A stretch of DNA of 60,790 bases from RGIG2206 sp045579085 (GCA_045579085.1 JAZNLO010000028.1:1-60790); one strand, 5' to 3'. Positions 1 to 8,917 are shown, counted from the first letter of the stretch. Program-made: numbers and translations. The notes: generated from the letters alone by a model not told the origin.

Positions 1-39
1 CCAGCGTTCGTCCTGAGCCAGGATCAAGCTCTCTAAAAA
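1..39 (-). rRNA. 16S rRNA, 5' end only (partial)
   Basis: Read on the minus strand, the edge of the window gives the universal 16S start, AGAGCTTGATCCTGGCTCAG followed by GACGAACGCTGG. Placing AGAG at E. coli position 8 puts the mature 5' end near 39. The rest of the gene lies beyond the left edge. Position 12 is C where the common 27F primer has T; this keeps (and strengthens) the helix 1 pair with G22, so it looks like a natural variant. Confidence 0.95.
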
Positions 40-465
40 ATTATATCTTCAGCCTCTCGGCTAAAAATCTCTTTTAGAGCTCTTGTTCGCTCAATTAAAC
101 GCTAACTGCTGTTAGCTTAAATGTCCTTTTTACTCACTGTTTAGTAAGAAAAGTTACTCAAAAAATTTTGGGTCCGTTTCTTTTCGTTGTTTAATTTTCA
201 AGGTCCTTTTTTGCCCCCTGTTCGTTGGGCGCCTGATTATATTACCACACCCCTACCCCTTTGTCAACACATTTTTTTCTTTTTTTTTAGATTTTTTTCG
301 ACCCTCTAAATATAGTGGTATTAAGCCATTTCAGCCACAATTTTACATTAAAACATCTTACTCTTTTTATTCCTGTTTCAAATTCATTCTTATCGCCCTT
401 AATTACTATATATTATAATGTAAGAGGAATCGGGGAAAAATTAATGTAAAAATTAAAATTAAAAA
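40..465. other. rrn leader and intergenic region, no gene seen
   Basis: This stretch holds the leftward rrn leader. It includes a minus-strand segment CTTGAAAATTAAACAACG at about 205-188, of the kind common in clostridial rrn leaders, and a small hairpin GCTAAC/GTTAGC near 103-118. The 270-460 part is AT-rich with no convincing open frame. Confidence 0.5.
239..267 (-). promoter_or_regulatory. rrn promoter (sigma-A type)
   Basis: On the minus strand TTGACA (267-262) is followed after 17 bases by TAATAT (244-239), with a second TATAAT-like run overlapping. It lies about 200 bases upstream of the 16S start, a normal leader length. Position and quality support an rrn promoter. Confidence 0.7.
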
Positions 466-494
466 TTGTAATAAGCACAAGAGTGTGATATAAT
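466..494 (+). promoter_or_regulatory. typA promoter (sigma-A type)
   Basis: TTGTAA at 466-471 and TATAAT at 489-494 are separated by 17 bases, 46 bases upstream of the typA ATG. Confidence 0.6.
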
Positions 495-539
495 GTTACA
501 GTTAAGTAAAATCCATTGTATGAGGAAGTATCATTTGTA

Positions 540-2357
540 ATGAAACAGCAACATCTAAGAAATATCGCAATCATCGCCCACGTTGACCACGGCAAAACCA
601 CAATTGTGGACAAGCTGCTCAAGCAATCGGGTATGTTCCGCTCAAATGAGCAGGTTGCCGAGCGCGTAATGGACTCAAACGACATTGAGCGTGAGCGCGG
701 CATAACAATTCTTTCAAAAAATACCAGTCTGGTTTACAAGGACACAAAAATCAACATCGTTGACACTCCCGGCCATGCCGATTTCGGCGGTGAGGTTGAG
801 CGTATTCTTATGATGGTTGACGCTGTGCTCTTGCTTGTTGACGCATTCGAGGGCTGTATGCCTCAGACTCGCTTTGTTCTTAAAAAAGCGCTCAGTCTGG
901 GCAAGAAGCCGATTGTTGTAATAAACAAGATTGACCGCCCGATGGCAAGGCCCGCCGAAGTCATCGACAATGTGCTTGACCTGTTTATCGAGCTTGGCGC
1001 AGACGATGACTGTCTTGAATTTCCCGTTGTATATGCCTCCGCACGAGACGGCTACGCCTCGCTCGACCCGACCGTCAGAGAGGGCGATATGCGTCCGTTA
1101 CTTGACGCTATACTTGAGCACGCTCCCGCTCCCGAAGGCGACCCTGATGCTCCGTTCCAGTTGCTGTTTTCTAATATCGACTATGACGAATACGTTGGCC
1201 GCATCGGCGTTGGCAGAGTTGAGAGGGGCACCGTTAAGACAGGCGACGCAGCCGTTATCTGCCACGCAGACGGCACTTCATCTAATGTCAGAATCGCAAA
1301 GCTGTATCAGTTCGAGGGACTCAAGCGCGTAGAATGTGAGAGCGCATCGGTGGGCGACCTTGTTGCTGTGTCGGGACTTACCGACCTCAACATCGGCGAG
1401 ACCGCCTGCTCCCCCACCTGTGTTGAGCCGCTCCCATTTGTTAAAATAGACGAGCCTACAGTTTCAATGAACTTTATGGTTAACAACTCCCCCTTCGCAG
1501 GAAAAGAGGGCAAGTTTGTTACCTCTCGTAATCTACGTGAAAGGCTGTTTAAGGAAGTTGAGACCAACATCAGTATGCGTGTTGAGGAAACTGATTCTGC
1601 CGATACATTCCGTGTTTCAGGCAGAGGCGAGCTGCATCTTTCAATCCTCATCGAAACTATGCGCCGTCAGGGCTACGAATTTCAAGTTTCACGTCCGCAG
1701 GTTATTTACACAGAGCAAAACGGCGTAAAGATGGAGCCGATGGAGCTGCTTATGATAGAGGTGCCTGAGGCTTACGTGGGCGCTGTTATAGAAAAACTTG
1801 GCTCACGTAAGGCAGAGATGCTCAACATGGGCACGCGTGAGGCAGGTATGACTCATATCGAATTCAGGATTCCGTCGCGCAGTCTTATGGGATACCGTTC
1901 TCAATTCCTAACCGACACAAACGGCAACGGAATTATGAACCACGTTTTTGACGGATATGAACCGTTCAAGGGCGAAATCCCCGACAGAAGCGTAGGCTCT
2001 ATCGTAGTTCACGAGGATGGCGAGTCCACCGCGTACGGCCTGTTTAACACTCAGGAGCGTGGCAGACTGTTCATCGGGCCCGGCGTGCCCGTTTATGAGG
2101 GTATGGTTGTGGGTGAAAACCCCAAAGGCGATGATATCGTATGCAACGTGTGCAAGAAAAAGCACGCCACCAACACCCGTGCCGCCGGCAGTGACGAAGC
2201 TTTAAAGCTCACTCCGCCAAGCACCTATTCTCTTGAACAGGCGCTCGAATTCATCAAGGATGATGAGTTAGTTGAGGTCACCCCTGAATCAGTTAGAATA
2301 CGCAAAACAATACTTTCAAAAGAGCTTCGCATGAAACAGGCAAGCAAGAAAAAATAA
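540..2357 (+). CDS. typA: Ribosome-associated GTPase TypA/BipA
   Basis: A 605-residue translational GTPase related to EF-G. It binds ribosomes and is linked to stress and low-temperature growth and ribosome assembly. The G1 motif AHVDHGKTT is at residues 13-21, followed by the RERGITI switch, DTPGHADF (G3) and NKID (G4), then EF-G-like domains and the BipA-specific C-terminus. Length is normal for the family. ATG 540 is preferred: GAGGAAG lies 11 bases upstream and it gives the family-typical N-terminus. An in-frame TTG at 516 would add eight residues that include the Shine-Dalgarno region. First gene of a rightward run with the exonuclease and mscL. Confidence 0.96.
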   Translation: MKQQHLRNIAIIAHVDHGKTTIVDKLLKQSGMFRSNEQVAERVMDSNDIERERGITILSKNTSLVYKDTKINIVDTPGHADFGGEVERILMMVDAVLLLVDAFEGCMPQTRFVLKKALSLGKKPIVVINKIDRPMARPAEVIDNVLDLFIELGADDDCLEFPVVYASARDGYASLDPTVREGDMRPLLDAILEHAPAPEGDPDAPFQLLFSNIDYDEYVGRIGVGRVERGTVKTGDAAVICHADGTSSNVRIAKLYQFEGLKRVECESASVGDLVAVSGLTDLNIGETACSPTCVEPLPFVKIDEPTVSMNFMVNNSPFAGKEGKFVTSRNLRERLFKEVETNISMRVEETDSADTFRVSGRGELHLSILIETMRRQGYEFQVSRPQVIYTEQNGVKMEPMELLMIEVPEAYVGAVIEKLGSRKAEMLNMGTREAGMTHIEFRIPSRSLMGYRSQFLTDTNGNGIMNHVFDGYEPFKGEIPDRSVGSIVVHEDGESTAYGLFNTQERGRLFIGPGVPVYEGMVVGENPKGDDIVCNVCKKKHATNTRAAGSDEALKLTPPSTYSLEQALEFIKDDELVEVTPESVRIRKTILSKELRMKQASKKK

Positions 2358-2381
2358 CACATCTTACAAGGAGGGGCGCTG

Positions 2382-3284
2382 ATGGAAGCTGCTTTTAGCG
2401 GTGTTAAATCAAGCGATACCATTATTATTCTGGACCTCGAATGGAACAGCGCATACTGCAAATGGCAGAACAGGTTTCTTAACGAGATAATCGAGTTTGG
2501 CGCCGTAAAGTTAGACAAGGACTTAAACGAAATTGACCGCTTTCAGTGCTTTGTCCGTTCGCGGCTTACAAACCGTCTGAGGTCTAAATTTAAAGGGCTT
2601 ACAAACATCACAAACGACCAGATGCGCAGCGGTATCAACTTTGACGAAGCCGTAAAGCGTTATACCGAATGGGCAGGAGAAAACACGCTCACGCTGACTT
2701 GGAGCAACTCAGACATTTACACTCTGCTCGATAATATGAAAACGCTGCTCGATACCGATACCCTGCCGTTTATTTACCGCTATGCCGATATGCAAAAGTT
2801 TGTTCAGGAGCAGCTCGGTATTACGCAAAATCAAATCTCGCTCACAGCGGCTGCCGAAAGGCTCAACGTAGACTTTGCTGAGTTTGCGGCGCACAGAGCT
2901 CTCGGCGATGCGCTTTGCAGCGCGCAGCTGCTTCGTCGCACGTGGATTGAGGGCGGAATCGACAAATACATTGTTGATACCACCAACCCTGAATACTACG
3001 AGCGGCTGCGGTTTAAGCCTTACATTATCTCAGACATAAACAGCAGTCTGATTGATAAGTCGCAGCTTCGGTTTAAGTGCCCGCAGTGCAACAACTACCT
3101 CAAGCGCTGCTCCAAATGGAAGTTCAAAAACAGATATTTCAAAGCGCAAGTGCACTGCTCAAACTGCGATAAGGACTTCATCGGCAGAATCAGGTTTAAA
3201 AAGCTGTTCGACTCAGTTGCAGTCAGCAAATACGTGGCTGAGCCTGTTCCAGAGCAGGAAGAAGCCGCTCAAAACGAGAATTAA
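2382..3284 (+). CDS. DEDD-family 3'-5' exonuclease with C-terminal zinc ribbon
   Basis: 300 residues. Residues about 15-190 resemble the EXOIII/RNase T fold: the first acidic motif is in IIILDLEWNSAY, the second near FDEAVKRYTEW, and the last in the AAHRALGDAL block (H..D), consistent with a DEDDh enzyme (KapD-like). Residues about 230-275 carry two Cys pairs (CPQC and CSNC) that look like a zinc ribbon, an uncommon addition that may bind nucleic acid. It starts 24 bases after typA with a clear GGAGGGGC ribosome site, so co-transcription is likely. The substrate is not evident. Confidence 0.75.
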   Translation: MEAAFSGVKSSDTIIILDLEWNSAYCKWQNRFLNEIIEFGAVKLDKDLNEIDRFQCFVRSRLTNRLRSKFKGLTNITNDQMRSGINFDEAVKRYTEWAGENTLTLTWSNSDIYTLLDNMKTLLDTDTLPFIYRYADMQKFVQEQLGITQNQISLTAAAERLNVDFAEFAAHRALGDALCSAQLLRRTWIEGGIDKYIVDTTNPEYYERLRFKPYIISDINSSLIDKSQLRFKCPQCNNYLKRCSKWKFKNRYFKAQVHCSNCDKDFIGRIRFKKLFDSVAVSKYVAEPVPEQEEAAQNEN

Positions 3285-3343
3285 AAAGGATTGATGCGCA
3301 TATTGTGTTATGCGCTGAAAAATAAAACAAAGGAGATTTATCT

Positions 3344-3847
3344 ATGAGCAAAAAGAACAAAACCTGCGGATTCATTCAGGAATTCAAAACCTTCATCATG
3401 AGAGGCAACGTTATCGACCTGGCAGTCGGTGTTATCGTCGGTGCGGCGTTCCAGTCAATCGTAAATTCGGTTGTTTCTGACCTCGTTATGCCGTTCATCG
3501 GCTTGCTGACAGGCGGCATCAACTTCACTGACCAGTTCGTTGTGCTGAAGTTAGCAGACGGCGTTGCTGAGGGCACCACCTATGCAAGCCTCACCGCTGC
3601 AAAGGAAGCCGGTGCAACAGTATTTGCTTACGGCTCATTCATAACCGCTGTTATCAACTTCCTTATTCTTGCTTTTGTTATCTTCCTGCTTGTTAAAGGA
3701 ATCAACAAGCTCCAGAAGCTTGGACAAAAGCCTGTTGAGCCCGAAGCTCCCGCTGCCCCCACAACTAAGGTTTGCCCGTTCTGCAAGAGCGAAATCGCAA
3801 TCGATGCAACCCGTTGCGCACACTGCACCAGCGCCCTTGAAGAATAA
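3344..3847 (+). CDS. mscL: Large-conductance mechanosensitive channel with zinc-ribbon tail
   Basis: 167 residues. The N-terminal FKTFIMRGNVIDLAVGVIVG segment and following VSDLVMPFIGLL are the MscL signature and first membrane helix; the second helix is near residues 90-115. MscL opens in the membrane to release solutes under hypo-osmotic shock. After the channel core a Pro/Ala linker leads to CPFC and CAHC, a rubredoxin-like four-Cys ribbon (about residues 143-163) that E. coli MscL lacks. AAAGGAG precedes the ATG. A strong terminator follows directly. Confidence 0.95.
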   Translation: MSKKNKTCGFIQEFKTFIMRGNVIDLAVGVIVGAAFQSIVNSVVSDLVMPFIGLLTGGINFTDQFVVLKLADGVAEGTTYASLTAAKEAGATVFAYGSFITAVINFLILAFVIFLLVKGINKLQKLGQKPVEPEAPAAPTTKVCPFCKSEIAIDATRCAHCTSALEE

Positions 3848-3866
3848 TACATAATAAAAATGTCAA

Positions 3867-3895
3867 AAGCCACCCGAAATTTCGGGTGGCTTTTT
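3867..3895. terminator. Bidirectional intrinsic terminator after mscL
   Basis: GCCACCCGAAA pairs with TTTCGGGTGGC (3869-3890), with T-runs available on both strands. It lies between the convergent mscL and the J-domain gene. Confidence 0.9.
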
Positions 3896-3911
3896 AGTAT
3901 CTAAAACAAAT

Positions 3912-4262
3912 CTATTTAATTATATCAATTATCTCCAGTGAGTCCAAAACATAGCCGGCGCAAACAAGGGCTATCAGCAAAAATATTACAAGAAAGGCTA
4001 TCTCTCCACCACGCAGCTTGCGCTTAACATATCTTTGCGGCGAGAGGGCATTGTCATAGGCGTTTCGCTTTTCCTCATCGGAAAGAATTGCATACGCCTC
4101 GTTCACCTCTTGCAAGCAACGCTTACCAACCTCTGCGTTGCCCTCATACTCGTCAGGGCTATACTTCTTCGCCAACTCATTATACGCCTGTGCGATTTCT
4201 TCAAAGGTTGATGTTTTCGGCACACCGAGTATATCGTATAAGGTCAAGTCAGCCACCCCCAT
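3912..4262 (-). CDS. Membrane-anchored J-domain-like protein with altered HPD motif
   Basis: 116 residues. The N-terminal 70 match a DnaJ J domain (LYDILGVPKTSTFEEI, then NEAYAILSDEEKRNAYD). The invariant HPD tripeptide that stimulates Hsp70 is SPD here (KKYSPDEY; AGC codes the Ser). A single membrane helix lies near the C-terminus (about 90-108). It may not activate DnaK, or may act as a decoy or scaffold; this is inference. Start choice is uncertain: ATG 4262 is used, but TTG 4247 has a better-placed GGGGGTGG ribosome site and begins right at TLYDILGV. Confidence 0.7.
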   Translation of the reverse strand: MGVADLTLYDILGVPKTSTFEEIAQAYNELAKKYSPDEYEGNAEVGKRCLQEVNEAYAILSDEEKRNAYDNALSPQRYVKRKLRGGEIAFLVIFLLIALVCAGYVLDSLEIIDIIK

Positions 4263-4313
4263 GTTCAAGTTAAACCTATTTTATCACAACCGTTTACCCC
4301 TTGCAAGCCGTAT

Positions 4314-5009
4314 TTATTCACTCTTATCCCGCTTGCTCATTTTATTATAAATTAGAACCCCGATTGCGCTTATCACTATCGTGATTGCAAACACCAAGAC
4401 TGCAAGTCCGTATTCAGACTCTCCGAGTGCATTGCCGCCCACAGTCGAGGTCATAATCGACGGTATCCTCGCGATTGCAACGATTGTCAGCCACGTTGAA
4501 AGCTTAATCGGCGTGAGCCCCACAAAGTATGAAAACAGGCTCTTGGGCGTTCCTGGCACGAGCGACACTATAAACAAAATCAGCACCAATTTTTTGCGGT
4601 CCTGCAAAAATTTAAGCGACTGAATTTTGCCCTTTGAAAAGAACACCTCAACCAAATGCACGCCGTATGTGCGCACCAGTAAAAACACTATCAGACTGCT
4701 TATCACCGAACCAATCACGCACAAAAGCGTGCCCTCAATTGCGCCAAAGGCGTATCCTGCGCCGATTTCAAACGGCTCGCCCGGTATGATTACAACCACG
4801 CCCTGCAGCACAACCATTCCAACAAAAATCAATCTGCCCAGCACGCCGTAACCGTCAACCCAGTGACGAAACTTTTCAGGCTCATCAAGAAGCTTTATCA
4901 TCGGCACGCCAATAAACCACGCCACAGCAATACTGAACAACACAAAAACTGCTACTGATACGGCACCTAGTATTTTCTTTTGCTTTTCGCTCAAGTTTTC
5001 TTTCTTCAT
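4314..5009 (-). CDS. TVP38/TMEM64 (VTT-domain) membrane protein
   Basis: 231 residues with about six hydrophobic segments. The central region, with PGEPFEIGAGYAFG, LLVRTYG and VPGTPKSLFSYFVGLT, matches the VTT/SNARE-associated (DedA-superfamily) domain; this family is linked to lipid scrambling or flipping. The start has a ribosome site (AGGAAA) just upstream. It stands alone between a J-domain gene and an unknown secreted protein. Confidence 0.85.
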   Translation of the reverse strand: MKKENLSEKQKKILGAVSVAVFVLFSIAVAWFIGVPMIKLLDEPEKFRHWVDGYGVLGRLIFVGMVVLQGVVVIIPGEPFEIGAGYAFGAIEGTLLCVIGSVISSLIVFLLVRTYGVHLVEVFFSKGKIQSLKFLQDRKKLVLILFIVSLVPGTPKSLFSYFVGLTPIKLSTWLTIVAIARIPSIMTSTVGGNALGESEYGLAVLVFAITIVISAIGVLIYNKMSKRDKSE

Positions 5010-5155
5010 AGCGGTTTCCTTTTTATTTACATTCTTCTGTTACAGATTATATCACAATATAAAACAATTTTCATCTTAATTTTTCATTAAATTTCGCAAA
5101 ATAAATGGCAGAATATGAAGCCATATCCTGCCAGATTTAAAACAACTTTATTAAA

Positions 5156-5806
5156 CTATTTTACAATATCCGCAGATAATATAATGTATCCGCTCTCGGT
5201 TGCGGAAAGCACTGTGCGCACAGTATGAATTTCAGTTCTGTCAAAATACTCGATGGTCACAGTTGATATAACCTCAAGCATACCATGCTCCGCAACAGTA
5301 ATCTGCTTGATTTCGTGAGAAACCCCATCGTAGCCTATCGGCAACACTGCATAATAACCGTCAATTTCAGGCACGCCCTCAATAACAGCTATGCTCTCGT
5401 CAATTTTTCTGCCGTAAAGAGAATAAATAAGTGCGTTTACGTCCGACTTTTTCAAATAGGTGAAGCCGTCTATTTCCTCAGCCTCATCAAGCAGCAAAAT
5501 CTCCGCTGCCTCTAAAATCGCCTCGTCGTAATAAATGTAATCGCCGAACACTCTGTTGAGCGAAACTATATTCACAACAGTGTCATAGTCATAAGCAGGT
5601 GTGGTGCTCTCACCCTTGACAACCTCAGTTACTCTCGCATCATAGACTTCCAACTTAGTCTCAACCTGAGCTGTAGCAACGCTGTTTTCAGGCAGTTTGC
5701 TAAGGCTATTATCATCAGTTGGAGCGCCGATTGCAATAACGGCAGAAAAAGCGGCGGCAAGCGCTATGACAAAAGAAAATACAGCAGTTAAAAATCTTTT
5801 ATTCAT
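5156..5806 (-). CDS. Secreted protein of unknown function
   Basis: 216 residues, family not recognised. Residues 1-27 form a signal peptide or anchor (Lys-Arg, then a long Ala/Val/Ile core). The mature part is acidic and predicted mixed alpha/beta, with segments such as DYIYYDEAILEAAE and YFDRTEIHTVRTVLSA. AAGGGGGTGA five bases upstream makes the ATG start firm. It lies between galE (upstream) and a VTT membrane protein with gaps on both sides, so it is probably a single transcription unit. Confidence 0.6.
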   Translation of the reverse strand: MNKRFLTAVFSFVIALAAAFSAVIAIGAPTDDNSLSKLPENSVATAQVETKLEVYDARVTEVVKGESTTPAYDYDTVVNIVSLNRVFGDYIYYDEAILEAAEILLLDEAEEIDGFTYLKKSDVNALIYSLYGRKIDESIAVIEGVPEIDGYYAVLPIGYDGVSHEIKQITVAEHGMLEVISTVTIEYFDRTEIHTVRTVLSATESGYIILSADIVK

Positions 5807-5908
5807 CGCTTGTCACCCCCTTAAAACTCTATATTGATAGTATATACCACAAGCAACTAAAAAGTCCTCTCATTCTAATTACAAATTGATTACATTTCTA
5901 TTACAAAA

Positions 5909-5943
5909 ACGACCCTTGCAGAACATTCTGCAAAGGTCGTTTT
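5909..5943 (-). terminator. Terminator of galE
   Basis: A long hairpin with arms from ACGACC to GGTCGT (5909-5940), flanked by A-run and T-run, just after the galE stop on the minus strand. Confidence 0.85.
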
Positions 5944-5961
5944 AAACTCAATTTTGTTTTA

Positions 5962-6978
5962 TCAGCTATCGTATCCGTTGGGGTTGTTTGACTGCCAGCA
6001 CCACGAGTCACGGCACATTTCCTCTATGCCACGCTCAGTCTTGAAGCCGAGCAAGTCGAGCGCTTTCTGCGGATTTGCATAGCAGTTTGCAATATCTCCA
6101 GGACGTCTTGGGCAAATCTGATATTTAATCTCATGGCCGCAAGCCTTTTCATAAGCCTTTACAACGTCAAGCACGCTGTAGCCAACGCCTGTACCGAGAT
6201 TTATAGCGGTTGCACCGGTGCAACCTCTTACATATTTTACCGCCTTGAGATGACCTATCGCAAGGTCTACAACGTGGATATAGTCACGCACGCCTGTACC
6301 GTCGTGAGTTTCGTAATCGTCACCGAACACGCCGAGCCTCTCAAGCTTGCCGACTGCAACCTGTGCAATGTACGGAACAAGGTTGTTGGGTATGCCGTTG
6401 GGGTCCTCACCGATGAGTCCCGATTCGTGCGCACCGATGGGATTGAAGTAACGAAGCATTGCGATGCTCCACTCGTTGTCGGACTCGTAAAGGTCCTTGA
6501 GTATCTCCTCAATCATATACTTGGTGCGGCCGTAAGGATTAGTGCAGCCGCCTGTTCTCATATCCTCGTCGTACGGGGCAACGTTTTCGCTTCCGTAAAC
6601 AGTTGCAGATGAGCTGAATATCATTCTCTTGCAGCCTGCCTCAGCCATAACCTCGCAGAGCGTTACTGTGCCCGCTATATTATTCTCGTAATATGTAAGC
6701 GGAATACGGCAGCTTTCACCAACTGCCTTCAAGCCTGCAAAATGTATAACTGTGTCAATCTCGTTCTCGGCAAACACTCTCTTTAACCCGTCACGGTCAC
6801 GAATGTCACACTCATAGAACTTAAAATCCTTACCTGTTATCTTGCTTATTCTTCTCAAGCTTTCAGGCTTTGAATTATAATAGTTGTCTATAACAACAAT
6901 ATCCTCCCCTGCGTTAAGCAACTCAACACAGGTGTGGCTTCCTATATATCCGGCACCGCCGGTTACCAAAATTGACAT
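5962..6978 (-). CDS. galE: UDP-glucose 4-epimerase
   Basis: 338 residues, the usual GalE length. It interconverts UDP-galactose and UDP-glucose in the Leloir pathway and supplies sugar nucleotides for glycans. The NAD-binding GGAGYIGSHT is at the N-terminus, the catalytic Ser region reads FSSSATVYG, and the YxxxK pair is in NPYGRTKYMIEE. The C-terminus has RPGDIANCYA as in GalE. It has its own promoter and terminator. A beta-galactosidase at 26.7-29.8 kb could provide galactose. Confidence 0.96.
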   Translation of the reverse strand: MSILVTGGAGYIGSHTCVELLNAGEDIVVIDNYYNSKPESLRRISKITGKDFKFYECDIRDRDGLKRVFAENEIDTVIHFAGLKAVGESCRIPLTYYENNIAGTVTLCEVMAEAGCKRMIFSSSATVYGSENVAPYDEDMRTGGCTNPYGRTKYMIEEILKDLYESDNEWSIAMLRYFNPIGAHESGLIGEDPNGIPNNLVPYIAQVAVGKLERLGVFGDDYETHDGTGVRDYIHVVDLAIGHLKAVKYVRGCTGATAINLGTGVGYSVLDVVKAYEKACGHEIKYQICPRRPGDIANCYANPQKALDLLGFKTERGIEEMCRDSWCWQSNNPNGYDS

Positions 6979-7010
6979 ATTTCTTCCTACCCTTCCTCAT
7001 TATATATTCA

Positions 7011-7039
7011 ATTATAAAATTGTTTTCTTAATTTATCAA
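7011..7039 (-). promoter_or_regulatory. galE promoter
   Basis: Minus-strand TTGATA (7039-7034) and TATAAT (7016-7011) with a 17-base spacer, 32 bases from the galE start. Confidence 0.6.
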
Positions 7040-7100
7040 TACTTTTATATTATCAAATACCAAAATATAGCTAATTTTTTAAAAATTATTATTATATTGC

Positions 7101-7129
7101 TTGAATAATGGGTAAAATTTTAGTATAAT
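7101..7129 (+). promoter_or_regulatory. Promoter of the NifU-like/GGGtGRT operon
   Basis: TTGAAT (7101-7106), a 17-base spacer, then TATAAT (7124-7129). It reads into the pair of genes starting at 7189. Confidence 0.65.
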
Positions 7130-7188
7130 AATCCAAGTTAATATTTTCAGTTATTATTTTAAGCTGAATTTTTGAAAGGAGTCCAAAC

Positions 7189-7881
7189 ATGAACTACTCA
7201 TCTGAAGTTGAAAGAATGTGTCCTTTGGCTAAAGGACCAAAGCATGGACCTGCTCCGATTCCCGAAGAGGGCAAGTGGGTTCAGGCTAAAGAAATCAAAG
7301 ATATTTCCGCTTATACTCACGGTGTGGGCTGGTGCGCTCCTCAGCAGGGTGCTTGCAAGCTCTCGCTGAACGTAAAAGACGGTATCATCGAGGAAGCTCT
7401 CGTTGAAACCATCGGCTGCTCGGGTATGACTCATTCTGCTGCTATGTCTGCAGAGATTCTTCCCGGAAAAACCATCCTCGAGGCTCTCAACACCGACCTC
7501 GTTTGCGATGCTATCAACACCGCTATGCGTGAGCTCTTCCTCCAGATAGTTTACGGCCGCAGCCAGTCCGCTTTCTCTGAAGACGGCCTTGTTATCGGCG
7601 CAGGTATGGAAGACCTCGGTAAAGGCAGTCGCTCAATGGTTGGTACTATGTACGGCACTAAGGCTAAGGGTGTAAGATACCTCGAAATGACTGAGGGCTA
7701 CTGCACAAGAATGGCTCTTGATGAGAACAATGAAGTTATCGGCTATGAGTTCGTTTCTCTCGGCAAGATGACCGACTTCATCAAAAAGGGTATGGAGCCC
7801 AACGAAGCCTATGAGAAGTCTAAAGGCACTTACGGACGTTTCGATGATGCTGCTAAGTACATTGACCCGCGCAAAGAATAA
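7189..7881 (+). CDS. NifU-like iron-sulfur scaffold protein (GGGtGRT partner)
   Basis: 230 residues. The core (about 45-140) resembles the NifU/IscU N-terminal scaffold: a Cys in GVGWCAPQQGACKL, another in VETIGCSGMTHSAA, then a helix with VCDAINTAMREL. These proteins are annotated as Fe-S assembly scaffolds and are found next to GGGtGRT proteins, as here (14-base gap). AAAGGAG precedes the ATG. No cysteine desulfurase is nearby, so the sulfur source and client are unknown. Confidence 0.85.
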   Translation: MNYSSEVERMCPLAKGPKHGPAPIPEEGKWVQAKEIKDISAYTHGVGWCAPQQGACKLSLNVKDGIIEEALVETIGCSGMTHSAAMSAEILPGKTILEALNTDLVCDAINTAMRELFLQIVYGRSQSAFSEDGLVIGAGMEDLGKGSRSMVGTMYGTKAKGVRYLEMTEGYCTRMALDENNEVIGYEFVSLGKMTDFIKKGMEPNEAYEKSKGTYGRFDDAAKYIDPRKE

Positions 7882-7895
7882 GGAGGTAGGAAGAA

Positions 7896-8894
7896 ATGGC
7901 ACAATTTGAAGGATACGAAAGACGCGAGGCCAAAATCCTCGAAGTCTTGAAAGAATACGGCATCTCCTCCATCGACGTGTGCAAGGAGATATGCGAGGCT
8001 AAGGGCATCGACCCCTATACAATCGTTCAGGAAACTCAGCCCATCTGCTTTGAAAACGCTAAGTGGGCTTACACCGTTGGCTGCGCTATCGCAATCAAGA
8101 AGGGCTGCACTAAAGCTGCTGACGCTGCTGCCGCTATCGGTATAGGCTTGCAGGCATTCTGCATTCCCGGCTCTGTTGCTGAAAACCGCAAGGTTGGTCT
8201 TGGTCACGGAAATCTCGGAAAGATGCTTCTCTCAGACGAAACTGAGTGCTTCTGCTTCCTCGCAGGTCACGAGTCATTCGCTGCTGCTGAGGGCGCAATC
8301 AAGATTGCTCTTAACGCTAACAAGGTTAGAACTAAGCCCTTGCGCGTTATCCTCAACGGTCTTGGAAAAGACGCCGCTTATATCATCTCAAGAATCAACG
8401 GCTTCACCTATGTTGAAACTGAGTTTGACCCCTATACAGAGCAGGTTAAAATCATCGAGGAGAAGGCTTTCTCAAACGGCCCGCGTGCTGACGTTCGCTG
8501 CTACGGTGCAGACAACGTTCCCGAAGGCGTTGCAATTATGCAGCTTGAGAAGGTTGGCGTTTCTATCACCGGTAACTCCACCAACCCCACTCGCTTCCAG
8601 CATCCCGTTGCAGGCACCTATAAGAAGCTCTGCGTTGAAAACGGCGTAAACTACTTCTCTGTTGCTTCAGGCGGCGGTACAGGACGTACCCTCCATCCTG
8701 ACAATATGGCAGCTGGTCCGTCTTCCTACGGTATGACCGATACTATGGGACGTATGCATTCTGATGCTCAGTTTGCAGGTTCATCATCAGTTCCGGCTCA
8801 CGTTGAAATGATGGGACTCATCGGTGCAGGTAACAACCCGATGGTTGGTATGACTGTTGCTTGCGCAGTTGCAGTTGAAGAGGCTTCTAAATAA
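7896..8894 (+). CDS. GGGtGRT family protein
   Basis: 332 residues. The name-giving motif is seen as SGGGTGRTLHPDNMA near residue 255, followed by a Met/Gly-rich C-terminus ending in NNPMVGMTVACAVAVEE. No function is established for the family; its constant partnership with a NifU-like protein suggests an Fe-S or redox role. AAGGAGGTAGG precedes the ATG. It is the last gene of the two-gene unit and is followed by a strong terminator. Confidence 0.88.
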   Translation: MAQFEGYERREAKILEVLKEYGISSIDVCKEICEAKGIDPYTIVQETQPICFENAKWAYTVGCAIAIKKGCTKAADAAAAIGIGLQAFCIPGSVAENRKVGLGHGNLGKMLLSDETECFCFLAGHESFAAAEGAIKIALNANKVRTKPLRVILNGLGKDAAYIISRINGFTYVETEFDPYTEQVKIIEEKAFSNGPRADVRCYGADNVPEGVAIMQLEKVGVSITGNSTNPTRFQHPVAGTYKKLCVENGVNYFSVASGGGTGRTLHPDNMAAGPSSYGMTDTMGRMHSDAQFAGSSSVPAHVEMMGLIGAGNNPMVGMTVACAVAVEEASK

Positions 8895-8917
8895 TTAGGT
8901 TTTCCTTATAAATAATT

